Shown piece after piece: positions 27,478 to 36,920 of a DNA stretch of 64,000 bases. Within the stretch, counting starts at the first letter, position 1, and every line of letters starts with the position of its first letter. This DNA comes from a bacterium (GTDB lineage Bacteria > Spirochaetota > Leptospiria > Leptospirales > Leptonemataceae): NCBI GenBank assembly GCA_024742665.1, contig JANSYA010000004.1:310001-374000 (forward strand), written 5' to 3'. The notes beneath the pieces are model-generated. The model saw nothing but the letters and a program-made list of their open reading frames with translations, was not told the origin of the DNA and ran no database searches. A program made the position numbers and the translations under genes.

Positions 27478-30400
27478 ATGTTCGGACTATATAAACGAAA
27501 ACTATCAAACGATCACAAAAGCGCGAAGGCGGGTACATCCACCCGCCTTGCCGCAATCCTGGCGCTGAGCGCGGGACTTTTCCTGGCGAATCCGGCCGGA
27601 ATCGTTTCCAGCTCCGGTCTGCCGGCGACCGCCGGCGGCGTGATTGCCGGACAATTCGCGACGACGCCCACGGGTGCGGCGACTTTCAACGTGCCGATCC
27701 AGGTGCCGCCTGGAATTCAGGGCCTCCAGCCGAGCCTGGGTCTCGTATACAATAGTCAAAATACACGCAACGGGCTTACCGGCGTCGGCTGGCAACTGAC
27801 CGGCCTGCCCGACATCGAGCGCTGCGGGAAGCGGCGAACGATCGATGGTCTGGCGGCCGGTGTGACCTTCACCAATGCAGACCGCCTGTGCATGAATGGA
27901 GTCCCCCTCCTGCCGAAACAGCCGATCGCAAACGACAATGACTATTGGTCGCAATCGGGTCGGACCTACGGCAAAGAGCTGGAAGACCGAATTTCTATTC
28001 GCCCTGCCCACGGCATAGCCAACGGCGGGCCCTGGGAGCTGCAGGCGACGCATCCCGACGGACGAATCATGTACTACGGCGGCCACACCGGGGCGCGGAT
28101 CAGATCCGCGAACGGCAATCAAAAGGTTCGCCAGTGGCTGCTGCGCGAGATTCGCGATCGCAACGGCAACTCCATTCATTATACGTACGCCCACGACCGG
28201 GGCCATGCCCGCATCAGTCGCATCGACTACGCGGGACGCAGCGTCCAATTCGATTATACGCAAACCGGCGCCCGGGACCACGTGATCCGTTCGACGGGCA
28301 ATGAAATCAAACACATTCGTCATCGCCTCGATCGAATTCGCATTTCCACCGCAGAATCGTCCTCGTTTAAAACCTACCATCTAAGCTACGGCCTGAGCAA
28401 TAGCTCCAGCCGCAGCCGACTGGAACGCATCGAAGAATGCGATCCGAACAGTTGCCTGGAACCCCTGGAGTTGACCTGGAACGACACGCCTCCGCTGAAC
28501 GGCAGCTTTCGTAAAGTCCACACGCCCGGCTACCAGTACCAGCTCTGGTTACGCAGCGATTTCGGCGTTAACATCATCCCGGGAGACTTTAACGGCGACG
28601 GAAAAACCGACTTTATCCGCCAGACGAAAAACGAATGGGACGATAGCGTTTACACGGGCAACTTCATGGTATGGTTCTCGAACGGAGACGGCACCTTTAA
28701 CTACGTATTTCCTGAAGACGGCGGCAAATACCAGGACCTGCTCCGCCACGATCCCGGCGCGCGACTGATCACAGGCGATTACAACGGCGACGGAAAAACC
28801 GACTTTATCCGCATGCCGCGCAACGGCTGGGGCAATTTCAGCGTATATTTTTCGCGCGGCGACGGCTACTTCGATATAGCAACCACGAACAACAGCGCTC
28901 ACCAGGCCTGGTTGCGCGACGACCGGGCGAATTATTATACCGGCGACTTTAACGGCGACGGCAAAACCGACTTTCTACGCCAGGAAAAAGGCGCCTGGGA
29001 CGACACTATCAACTGGGGGAATTTCCTGGTCTTCTTTTCTAAAGGGGACGGCACCTTTAATCACGTAAATCCGGGCCAGGGCACGCAAGGAGATAAATTT
29101 CAGGACTGGCTGCGCGCGGACCCCGGCGCTCTGATCATCGTAGGCGATTACGACGGCGACGGCATGAGCGACTTTGTTCGCCAGGAGCACAGCAGTTGGG
29201 ATGACGACAGCAGTAATACTTTCATGGTCTACTTTTCGAAGGGCAACGGCGACTTCAAGATCGTAACCCCGCCGAACCAGACCTTCAACCAGACGACCGG
29301 GGCCTATACCTACCAGGATTCGATGAGGTTCGACTCCGGCGTGAATCTGATTCCCGGCGACTTCAACGGCGATGGTAAAACCGACTTGCTGCGCCAGGAA
29401 AAGGGCGGCTGGGGCGAGGACGCCGTCAACACCGTCCAGGTTTGTCTGTCCCTGGGCAACGGTCGTTTTTCCGTGGTCACCCAGAACGAAGCCATAGTGC
29501 AGAACTCTTTACGAACTGAATTCACCCATCAAATCATTCCGCTGGATTATAATGGCGATGGTCGCATGGACTTCCTCCGCCAGGAAGTCGGCGGAATCTG
29601 GGCCTTTTTATCCAAACTGTACGTCTACGTCTCACGAGGCGACGGTTACTTCGACAGAATAGTGGCGCCCGGCCCCCAGACCATTAAGGTTCCTTATCAA
29701 AACGGAGTGAATATTATCCCCGGCGATTTTGACGGCGACGGACGCTCGGATTTTATCGGCCAGGACCACAGCGCGTGGGACGACGATCTTAACGATAACT
29801 TCAGAGTATATTTTGCCGGGCTGACCGCGAACAGCGCTCCCATCGAAACGATCGCGCGGATTCAGCAGGGCACCGTCACCCACGACATGACGTATCGCCG
29901 TCTGTCAGAGTACGCTCTGCACGACGAAAATCAGCAGACAAACGCCAGTTTTCGCCGAATGGAAGGCGGCACCCTGGCCGTTCTTCGCACTTATAGCCGA
30001 AGAGTCCCGACGGCGGTAGAGAGCGGCATGGCGGAGCAGGTCGTGAACCGCACCTATGATTTTAAGAATCCCTTTGTGAGCACCGAGGGACGGGGATTTC
30101 TGGGTTTCTCAAAACTAACAATTCACGCGCCCGAAGAAGGGGAACGAATCACCGAACGATATGGCACGCACTTTCCGTTTACGGGTAAATTGTTGAATCG
30201 CCACACCGCCAATTACGCGACGGGGCAAGCGATCTCCTACATGGACTATCAGTGGCGAGGCGCGGCGATCCCAATGAGCGCATCGAACCACGGCTACGCC
30301 TACGCCTTGCAAATCGTGCGAAGCGAAGGCCTGAACTACGTCAATGGCAGTAACAGCTCTTTTCAACGCACCAGAACCGACGTTCAGTACGACAGCTTCG

Positions 30401-33400
30401 GAAATCCGGCTCTCGTCACCGACACCGACGGCGGCCGGACTCTGCAAACCTGCTCGGAATACAATAACAGCTCCGGACTGCCCGGTCCGATTACGAAGGT
30501 CGTACAGGGGACCGGTTGCAGCGTATCGAACAATACATGTAGTTGCAGCACGCGTCTGACGGAGGTGCGCCAGGTCTACGACTCGAAGTCGAATATCATC
30601 CAGCGCAAACAGTACGACAGCGCGCGGAACGATTTTTTGACGACCGCTTATACCTACGACTCCCACGGCAACCGAACCAGCACCACGCTGCCGACGGGCG
30701 CTGTCGAAACGGTCAGCTACGAATCGACATACAATACCTATCCCGAGACGATCACCACGGCCTTCGACGGCAAGACGCTGAGTAAATCGCAGACCTACGA
30801 TGCGCGGCACGGTCTGCCCATCGACGACGTGGATGCGAATGGCGCGATCACGCGACGCGCCTACGATAATTTTGGCCGCCTGGTTTCCGTGCATAAAACC
30901 GGGCCTCAAGGACTCGTCCTGGTTGAATCTCACAGCTATGCGCGTCAGGGGGATACTTATACCGACGTGATCGCAACCAGACAGTCCTGGGATAGCGCGA
31001 CCATGATCCCCGCGAAAGACTACCGCGACGGCCTGGGCCGCGTCACTCGCGAGCAGGTGGGCCCCGGCAGCGATCAAAAGAAAGTCATTTCGATCTACAG
31101 CGCCCGGGGAGATCTAATCCAAAAATCAATCCCGTACAGATCCGGCAGCAATCCAGGCTGGACCAGATACAGTTTCAACTACCAGCATCGGGTCAGTCAA
31201 ATCGAACATCCCACGGGAGCGACCAGCACGCTCACCTATGCAATCGGCGGCGTCTGCGACGCCGATCACTGGCGAATCAGCACAGTCACGAGCGGCGGCG
31301 CGGGTCGCAATAGCGTCCGCTGCGAAAACGCCCGCGGCAAAGTTGAAAAACTGGTGATGACCGACGCGAGCTCGGGCACGAGCACAACGCAGACCTTCAC
31401 GCTGGATCCCCTCGATCGGCTCGTCGCCGTCGGCGACGGCCAGGCCACAACGAATTTCAATCTGGATTCTCTGGGCCGGCGCACAGCCCTCACCAGCAGC
31501 GATCGCGGAACGACGGAATATTTCTACGATGCGGCGGGGCAACTCAGTATCGAACGCATGAATGGCGAAGACAGGACCTTCGCCTACGACGCGCTCGGTC
31601 GCGAAACCGGCATCACGTACCACGACGGGAGCAGCGCCGAATTCGAGTATGACGACGCGGCTTTCGTCGGAGGCAAAGGACGTTTAACCAGGGCGATCAT
31701 GCGTTCGTCAAACGGGACGGAAACCAGCCGCCGGGAATTCGCGTACGACGCCGACGGCAATCCGTCGGTCGTGCATCTGAGCATGGACGGCGGTTCCGGC
31801 GGTTCGCATACGATGCAGTACAAGCACGATCCCCAGGGCCGGCCGCAGGCGATCCACTATCCAGGCGGACGGGTTGCGTGTTATGCTTACGATCCGGTCG
31901 GCAATCTTTCCGAAATCAAAGTCGGCAACACCGACTGCGCCGATCCCCAGGCCCAGGTCTTCGCCGCCTATTCGGGATACACAGCGCAAGGCCAACCCGG
32001 ACGCGTAGTATACGGCAACGGCGTGACAACGGATTTCACGTACGATAATCTGAATCGCGTCGCGACAGTCGAAACGCTCGACAGCGACAGCGTCGCCCTG
32101 TTGAATCAGCAGTACACCTGGACGCCGATGCATGAAGTTCAGGCGATCGACGATCGCGCGGGCGATAACGACGCCGTATATACCTATAACGCCTTCGGCT
32201 ATCTTACACGAGCAGTGGGATCGTACGGCGATATCGCATACGAATACAATCCCGGGGGCAACCTGACGAAAAAAGGCGACCTGAATATCAGCTATGCAGG
32301 CAGTCGACCGACCGGCGCGGACAACGGCCTGGCCCTCACCTACGATTCGCACGGCAACGTAACGCAGCGCGACAGAGGCGACGGAAACGTATTTCAGTTC
32401 ACCTACGACGGCCGTCACAAAATCAAACAGGTCGCCAAAAACGGCGTGCAGGCCGGTCGTTATGAATACGACGGATTCGGCGACCGCGTGAAGAAAGTCG
32501 ATGGCAACGGCACCGAGACCATCTACGTGAATCGCGAATTGGAAATCACGCGCTTCGCGGGCGGTCGTCTGCTGAGCACGGAATACATCCAGGGTCCCTC
32601 GGGACGCATCGCCGCGATTTCGACCGGAACAGATCCGGTCGCCGTACTGCACGGGACCAGCGCCACGCACGCATTGCAGGCGCAAATGTTTAACACCGGC
32701 AGCATCGCCGGGATCGCGGGTTTCTTAAACCACACGACGATGAGCTATATTCGCAATCCTTCGATCGCGGCGACCGGACGCGCCCTGCTCTGGGCTCTGC
32801 TGACGGCCGCCGTGATCATGGCTTTCGCCGTCTATACGATTCGCGCCGCGCGCAATCGCAGCTGGCTCGGACGCCTGCGTGCGAACTTCGCGCATCGCCT
32901 GGCCGACGCGGCCTGGTTCGAAAACAATTTCGCGATGCAAAGCAAACTGGCGGCGCTCGCGACTGCCGGGGCCGATGCTGGCGGCGCGTATCACCAGCGA
33001 CGCCGGCGTCTGCTGAGCGGGCCGGCGACGATTCTCGCGGTCACCATGCTGGCCATGACCATGCAGTGCGGTTCCAGCAACGGCGGTTCGAATATTACGA
33101 TCGCGCCGCCGGGCAGCAATCTGTTCGCCTTTAATTTCTTACTGGGCCCTGGCGGCAACGGCTACGGTTATCCGGAAGAAGGCACATTCTATTTTCAATA
33201 CAACCAGGTCGGTTCGACCAGTCTGGTTACCGACTCGGCGGGCAAACAGGCGGCCTACACCGTCTACAAACCCTTCGGCGAAATCCATCAAGACGCGAGC
33301 GACGGGCGCGACATCTTTCGCGGGAAATTCAACAACAACGAATACGACCGCGACGGCGACGTGCATTTCTTCAACGCACGTTATTACGACGCGTCCATCG

Positions 33401-34155
33401 GCAGCTTTTTGCAGGCCGATAGCCTGATATACGGCGCCAACAATTATCATGCGGCCGGCTTAAATCGCTACGCATTTTCCGGAAACAATCCGGTCACCTA
33501 TTCGGATCCTGGCGGAAACTTGTTTTGGTTTGTTCCGCTGATTGTCGCGGGCGCTGTTGCCGCGGCTAAAGCGGCGGCCATCGGAGCCATAACCGGCGCC
33601 GCGATCAGCGGAATTTTCTACGGCGTCGAAGTCGCATTCACCGGAGCATCCTGGAACTGGACAGATTTCGGAATCGCGGCAGGTATCGGCGCCGCGACCG
33701 GGGCATTGGGTGGCCTGGCATCCGTGGCGGCGAAAGGCGCTTTGATCGGCATAAACAAGAGCCTGTCAGCAGCCAGAAAGCTGAGTGAGAAAATGATCAC
33801 GCGCATTGCCGGCGCATCGGGTGGCTTCGTGGAAGGAGCCTCCCGTTCGGCGATTACCCAGCAAGTAGAAAACGGATCGATCAACGGGTGGACCGTGTTT
33901 TCCGATGGCCTCTTCGGCGCCGTTTCCGGCGGCGCCAGTCTGCGAAGGTTCAATTCCGACCGGAATTTTGTAACGGCGACTCGAGCCTCGGAAGTGCGTC
34001 GCAGTTTTTTCAGCAGAGCGCGAAGCGCTAACGGGTCGGCAAATATTGTGGATGAGGTGATCTCCGCACCCGCAGCCGCAAGACTCGCTCAAAAACTCCT
34101 CCTGCCGGACATCGCCTTCGGAGTATTCAAGCGATGGAAAGTCGACAGCTATTAA
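27478..34155 (+). CDS. SpvB / FG-GAP / RHS-repeat giant protein
   Basis: 2225 residues from ATG 27478, which precedes a signal-like helix (STRLAAILALSAGLFLANPA). Domains in order: SpvB-type N terminus (about 60-320; ATFNVPIQVPPGIQGLQPSL, GVGWQLTGLPDIERC); seven FG-GAP/VCBS repeats (about 360-780), each with a DFNGDGKTDF-type Ca2+ loop, the number expected for a seven-bladed propeller; RHS/YD repeats (about 970-1695); an unusual insert with a membrane helix (LLWALLTAAVIMAFAVYTI, about 1770) and a lipobox-like TMLAMTMQCGSSNGG (about 1860); the RHS core HFFNARYYDASIGSFLQADS (about 1963); and a variable tail of about 210 residues starting with an Ala/Gly-rich hydrophobic stretch. The architecture matches Tc-toxin-like and polymorphic RHS proteins, whose tail is usually the effector. 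I do not recognise the tail, and no immunity gene follows. Confidence 0.92.
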   Translation: MFGLYKRKLSNDHKSAKAGTSTRLAAILALSAGLFLANPAGIVSSSGLPATAGGVIAGQFATTPTGAATFNVPIQVPPGIQGLQPSLGLVYNSQNTRNGLTGVGWQLTGLPDIERCGKRRTIDGLAAGVTFTNADRLCMNGVPLLPKQPIANDNDYWSQSGRTYGKELEDRISIRPAHGIANGGPWELQATHPDGRIMYYGGHTGARIRSANGNQKVRQWLLREIRDRNGNSIHYTYAHDRGHARISRIDYAGRSVQFDYTQTGARDHVIRSTGNEIKHIRHRLDRIRISTAESSSFKTYHLSYGLSNSSSRSRLERIEECDPNSCLEPLELTWNDTPPLNGSFRKVHTPGYQYQLWLRSDFGVNIIPGDFNGDGKTDFIRQTKNEWDDSVYTGNFMVWFSNGDGTFNYVFPEDGGKYQDLLRHDPGARLITGDYNGDGKTDFIRMPRNGWGNFSVYFSRGDGYFDIATTNNSAHQAWLRDDRANYYTGDFNGDGKTDFLRQEKGAWDDTINWGNFLVFFSKGDGTFNHVNPGQGTQGDKFQDWLRADPGALIIVGDYDGDGMSDFVRQEHSSWDDDSSNTFMVYFSKGNGDFKIVTPPNQTFNQTTGAYTYQDSMRFDSGVNLIPGDFNGDGKTDLLRQEKGGWGEDAVNTVQVCLSLGNGRFSVVTQNEAIVQNSLRTEFTHQIIPLDYNGDGRMDFLRQEVGGIWAFLSKLYVYVSRGDGYFDRIVAPGPQTIKVPYQNGVNIIPGDFDGDGRSDFIGQDHSAWDDDLNDNFRVYFAGLTANSAPIETIARIQQGTVTHDMTYRRLSEYALHDENQQTNASFRRMEGGTLAVLRTYSRRVPTAVESGMAEQVVNRTYDFKNPFVSTEGRGFLGFSKLTIHAPEEGERITERYGTHFPFTGKLLNRHTANYATGQAISYMDYQWRGAAIPMSASNHGYAYALQIVRSEGLNYVNGSNSSFQRTRTDVQYDSFGNPALVTDTDGGRTLQTCSEYNNSSGLPGPITKVVQGTGCSVSNNTCSCSTRLTEVRQVYDSKSNIIQRKQYDSARNDFLTTAYTYDSHGNRTSTTLPTGAVETVSYESTYNTYPETITTAFDGKTLSKSQTYDARHGLPIDDVDANGAITRRAYDNFGRLVSVHKTGPQGLVLVESHSYARQGDTYTDVIATRQSWDSATMIPAKDYRDGLGRVTREQVGPGSDQKKVISIYSARGDLIQKSIPYRSGSNPGWTRYSFNYQHRVSQIEHPTGATSTLTYAIGGVCDADHWRISTVTSGGAGRNSVRCENARGKVEKLVMTDASSGTSTTQTFTLDPLDRLVAVGDGQATTNFNLDSLGRRTALTSSDRGTTEYFYDAAGQLSIERMNGEDRTFAYDALGRETGITYHDGSSAEFEYDDAAFVGGKGRLTRAIMRSSNGTETSRREFAYDADGNPSVVHLSMDGGSGGSHTMQYKHDPQGRPQAIHYPGGRVACYAYDPVGNLSEIKVGNTDCADPQAQVFAAYSGYTAQGQPGRVVYGNGVTTDFTYDNLNRVATVETLDSDSVALLNQQYTWTPMHEVQAIDDRAGDNDAVYTYNAFGYLTRAVGSYGDIAYEYNPGGNLTKKGDLNISYAGSRPTGADNGLALTYDSHGNVTQRDRGDGNVFQFTYDGRHKIKQVAKNGVQAGRYEYDGFGDRVKKVDGNGTETIYVNRELEITRFAGGRLLSTEYIQGPSGRIAAISTGTDPVAVLHGTSATHALQAQMFNTGSIAGIAGFLNHTTMSYIRNPSIAATGRALLWALLTAAVIMAFAVYTIRAARNRSWLGRLRANFAHRLADAAWFENNFAMQSKLAALATAGADAGGAYHQRRRRLLSGPATILAVTMLAMTMQCGSSNGGSNITIAPPGSNLFAFNFLLGPGGNGYGYPEEGTFYFQYNQVGSTSLVTDSAGKQAAYTVYKPFGEIHQDASDGRDIFRGKFNNNEYDRDGDVHFFNARYYDASIGSFLQADSLIYGANNYHAAGLNRYAFSGNNPVTYSDPGGNLFWFVPLIVAGAVAAAKAAAIGAITGAAISGIFYGVEVAFTGASWNWTDFGIAAGIGAATGALGGLASVAAKGALIGINKSLSAARKLSEKMITRIAGASGGFVEGASRSAITQQVENGSINGWTVFSDGLFGAVSGGASLRRFNSDRNFVTATRASEVRRSFFSRARSANGSANIVDEVISAPAAARLAQKLLLPDIAFGVFKRWKVDSY

Positions 34156-34263
34156 AGGATCGCTCAGGTCTTCAAACAGGACGATGTTCTGCACGGGCCT
34201 GGGCCCCGGCCGTTCAGCAGTTTGCGCGCTTCTTCGGCGAAGTCGGCCTGACGCAATCGCCGA

Positions 34264-35512
34264 TCAAAATACGATCGAAAGCCCCGCGCCCCAGCGCGGG
34301 GTGTCTTCGCGGCCATCCAGACCGAAAAACACTCCCGGCCCGACGAACAGCTCATCGCCAATCTCCCACTGCAGGCTCAGCTCAGCGAGCGTCGCACTTT
34401 CGCCTTCGGTTTCGCGCGGACCTTCGTGCACGACGCCGAGCAACAAAGCGACTTCCGGCGACGGCTCCCAGCGATAGCCCAATCGGCCCGTATAGCGCTG
34501 CGCGCGCCGCCCGAATTCGACCTGGCTGTTCAGAGGACCGGCGCCGCCCAGGTTCAGGTAGGCCCGCCCCGGCCCGAGAGTTTTCGCAAGCACCAGGGTA
34601 AATTCACCGACGCTTTCGCCCTCGTCACCGGCCGCGACGCTCAGCCCGGCGACAGTCGAAATCATCAAGCCGAGCGCGTCGCTTTCAGTCAGCCAGCGGT
34701 GGGTCCAGGCGAACTCCAGATTCGTTTCGTTTTCCGCGCTGCGCGAAGCGCTTTCGTATCGCGCTGCGCGAAGCGCTTTCGTATCGCGCCGCGCGAAGAG
34801 TTTCGTCTCGCGCTCCCTGATCGCCCGCCAGCAGGCGCAGCTGATGATATTGCAATAAATCCGCGCTCGAATCAAGCGGAAAGGGCGCGCTTAAGACCGC
34901 AGCGATCGGATCCGCCGTTCGGCGGCCCGCAAGCGAGCGTCCGCTCTGAAAGAAACCAATGTCCCGCAGACCCGCCGCGTCGCCGGCCGCCTGATAGTAC
35001 TGCCGCACATACGGCCGCAATAGCATATAGTCCTGAAGCTCGCCGATCAGATTCGACGACGCCGCGCCCGCGTCGGCGCGGCCCGCCTGCACGAAGGCGA
35101 AGTCCCGCGATGAAACCGCGTTTTCATTCGGCGCGCTTTCGCGCTCCCACTCGACGCCGAAGCTCATGCGTAGATTCCGCCAGAACCAGCCGTTTAAGTC
35201 CGGCGTGTATTCCAACTCCAGTTCCATCACGGCACCGCGTTCGGCTTCCCGCGTCTCGTAAGCGCCGCCGCTGATTTCGATTTCAAGTTCGCCGGGTTCT
35301 TCCGGCTCGCCGTCTTCGAATGAAGTAAAGCTTTCAATGCCGCGTTCGGCTTCGTCGGGCTCGTCTTCTCCTTCTTCGGAACGGTCTTCCCTGTCGCGTT
35401 CGATAGTTTCGCGCGAAGTCTCTGCGAAAGCGTCGTCGTCGGCCTGCCCGTGCAGGACAGGCGCGAAGCAGAAAGCCACGAACCACAGCGAGACTCGCGA
35501 TAGTATGAGCAT
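34264..35512 (-). pseudogene. Outer-membrane-type gene split by a repeat-length frameshift (possible phase-variable gene)
   Basis: A signal peptide (MLILSRVSLWFVAFCFAPVL, HGQA) starts at ATG 35512, followed by an acidic Glu/Asp-rich region and beta-rich segments. The frame then enters 25-bp repeats at 34741-34815 and stops at 34685. The rest of the protein (ENETNLEFAWTHRWLTESDA onward) lies in another frame and ends at 34264 with GWGAGLSIVF, a terminal aromatic like outer-membrane barrels. Removing exactly one 25-bp unit joins the halves into 407 codons, reading ARYESASRSAENETNLEF across the joint. So the gene is off in this sequence and on with one unit fewer. It could be phase variation, simple decay, or an assembly error in the repeat. 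Barrel assignment is inferred from strand pattern and end. Confidence 0.75.
34741..34815 (-). repeat. 25-bp tandem repeat, three units, inside the outer-membrane-type gene
   Basis: Units begin at 34741, 34766 and 34791. The first two are nearly identical (GCGCGAAGCGCTTTCGTATC core); the third differs at several positions. As 25 is not a multiple of three, each unit gained or lost moves the reading frame by one base. Confidence 0.9.
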
Positions 35513-35827
35513 TCCGTTAAATGGTATAGAATTCAAAGTCCGTGGCACAGACCGAAAGTAGCAGAACGCGCCGGGACAGCAAGGCGAATGCTGCGCGAAA
35601 CGCCCGGGCGACATCGCCAGCCCGATCAAAGGCTGTCATCTGATACTATCTTTGCTACGGTCGGCGGGCCCCGTGGGCCGGGCGCAGAACGGCGTGCGGT
35701 TTGCCGCCTGGCTATGAAAGGCAGCGTCGGCCCGGACGCGGGTGCTGCGCGCTGAGCCATGGATGGCGTTGCGCGCATGGCGATCTGCGAATCCAGAACG
35801 GTAGCGACTTGCGTCGCTTTCGTTCAC

Positions 35828-35990
35828 CTTTCTAAAATTCAGCCTTCGGCTGATTTTGGGACTGAGCGGAGACGGCTTACGCCGTCTTTATTCAACTTTT
35901 GAAAATTCAGCCTCCGGCTGATTTTGGTAGAGCGGTGACGGCTTACGCCGTCTTTGTTCACCTTCTAAAAATTCAGCCTGCGGCTGATTT
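35828..35990. repeat. Composite palindromic repeat array downstream of fliH
   Basis: Two alternating hairpins recur every 66-68 bases: AATTCAGCC-ttcg-GGCTGATTTT-type stems near 35834, 35902 and 35968, and GACGGC-ttac-GCCGTC stems near 35871 and 35937. The last copy abuts the fliH stop and, read on the minus strand, gives a long stem flanked by A/T runs, so it probably ends the fliH transcript. The rest of the 35513-35827 spacer shows no gene I can support. Confidence 0.8.
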
Positions 35991-36920
35991 TTAGAAGGGC
36001 TCAGCGTTTCGAATGGCTTCTTCGATTTCTTTGAGCTGCGTCGAGATGCGCGCGTCGATTGAGCCCACGTCGGTTTCGATGATACAGCCGCCGCGGTCGA
36101 TGCGCGAATCTTCGTAGATATTTACTTTGCGCAGCGACTCCATCATCTTGATCAGTTCGTCTTTGTGCGCCGTGGTCAGCTCCAGGTCGGCGAAGTTTAC
36201 GCGGATGTCGACGCGGTCGCGGTCTTTGATCCGTTTCAGGGATTCTCTAATATTATTCAGAACAACTTCTTTCCGTTCGACGACTTCGTCTTTGATGACC
36301 TTACGCGCGATCATCAGGATCATGTCGACCATCTGCTTCTCAGATGCGGCGATAATCTCTTCGCGCACGTCAATCGCCTGGCCGACAATCGTGCCCAGGC
36401 GATCGATCAGGCGGCGGACTTCCGCCTGGCCCTTTTTGAATCCCACTTCCCGGCCGGCGTCGTAGCCTTTCTGGTAGGCCTCGTGCTCAATTTCGGCGAC
36501 GCGCATCTCGGCTTCTTTGACCATGCGCTCGACTTCGAGCTTCGCGCGTTCAATGATCTGATCGGAGTTTAATCGCGCCGCTTCGTCTTCGCGCTTGGCT
36601 TTCTCTTTCGATTCCTGGATTAAGTTAAAGGCGACCGCCTTGCCTTCTTCTTCGATTTGTTTGGCGCGCTCGTGGGCTTCTTCTAATTCTTTCTGAATGC
36701 GCTCTTCGGTTTCCTGGCGATAGCGTTCGAGTTCCGCTTCGATCTCTTCGATGGTCGGGCCGTGATACTGTTCGATCACGTTGCCTTCGGCGTCGACTTC
36801 GTACTCGTCGGTTTCGTCGATGCCCTGATACTTTTTGTACTTATCGGGGAAGTCTAATTCCACCGACTCCTGGACGTTTGCGATTTGCTGCGGTTTGAAA
36901 ACGAGGTTTTGCGAAGCCAT
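35991..36920 (-). CDS. fliH: Flagellar export protein FliH
   Basis: 309 residues. FliH is the stator-like regulator that binds the export ATPase FliI. Most of the protein is a long charged coiled coil (EEIEAELERYRQETEERIQK through EVERMVKEAEMRVAEIEHEA), followed by the FliH/HrpE globular part: DAGREVGFKKGQAEVRRLID, MVDMILMIARKVIKDEVVER, and DRGGCIIETDVGSIDARIST, which is the most conserved block and matches V-ATPase E-subunit-like ends. The N terminus (NLVFKPQQIANVQESVELDF) resembles other spirochaete FliH proteins. ATG 36920. No fliG, fliI or other flagellar gene is adjacent, unusual since fliH normally sits between them. A hairpin array follows the stop. Confidence 0.85.
   Translation of the reverse strand: MASQNLVFKPQQIANVQESVELDFPDKYKKYQGIDETDEYEVDAEGNVIEQYHGPTIEEIEAELERYRQETEERIQKELEEAHERAKQIEEEGKAVAFNLIQESKEKAKREDEAARLNSDQIIERAKLEVERMVKEAEMRVAEIEHEAYQKGYDAGREVGFKKGQAEVRRLIDRLGTIVGQAIDVREEIIAASEKQMVDMILMIARKVIKDEVVERKEVVLNNIRESLKRIKDRDRVDIRVNFADLELTTAHKDELIKMMESLRKVNIYEDSRIDRGGCIIETDVGSIDARISTQLKEIEEAIRNAEPF

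Noticed and set aside
34264..34875. Independent 203-aa gene from the start at 34875
   Set aside because: The start lies within the neighbouring frame's coding sequence, and the first 45 residues are out-of-frame repeat translation; it is better explained as the 3' half of the split gene.
35636..35827. Possible 63-aa minus-strand gene upstream of the surface-protein gene
   Set aside because: Arg/Ala/Ser-biased, no start signal, no hydrophobic or domain pattern.
35828..35990. CRISPR array
   Set aside because: Only two to three units, each made of palindromes with no unique spacers and no cas genes nearby.
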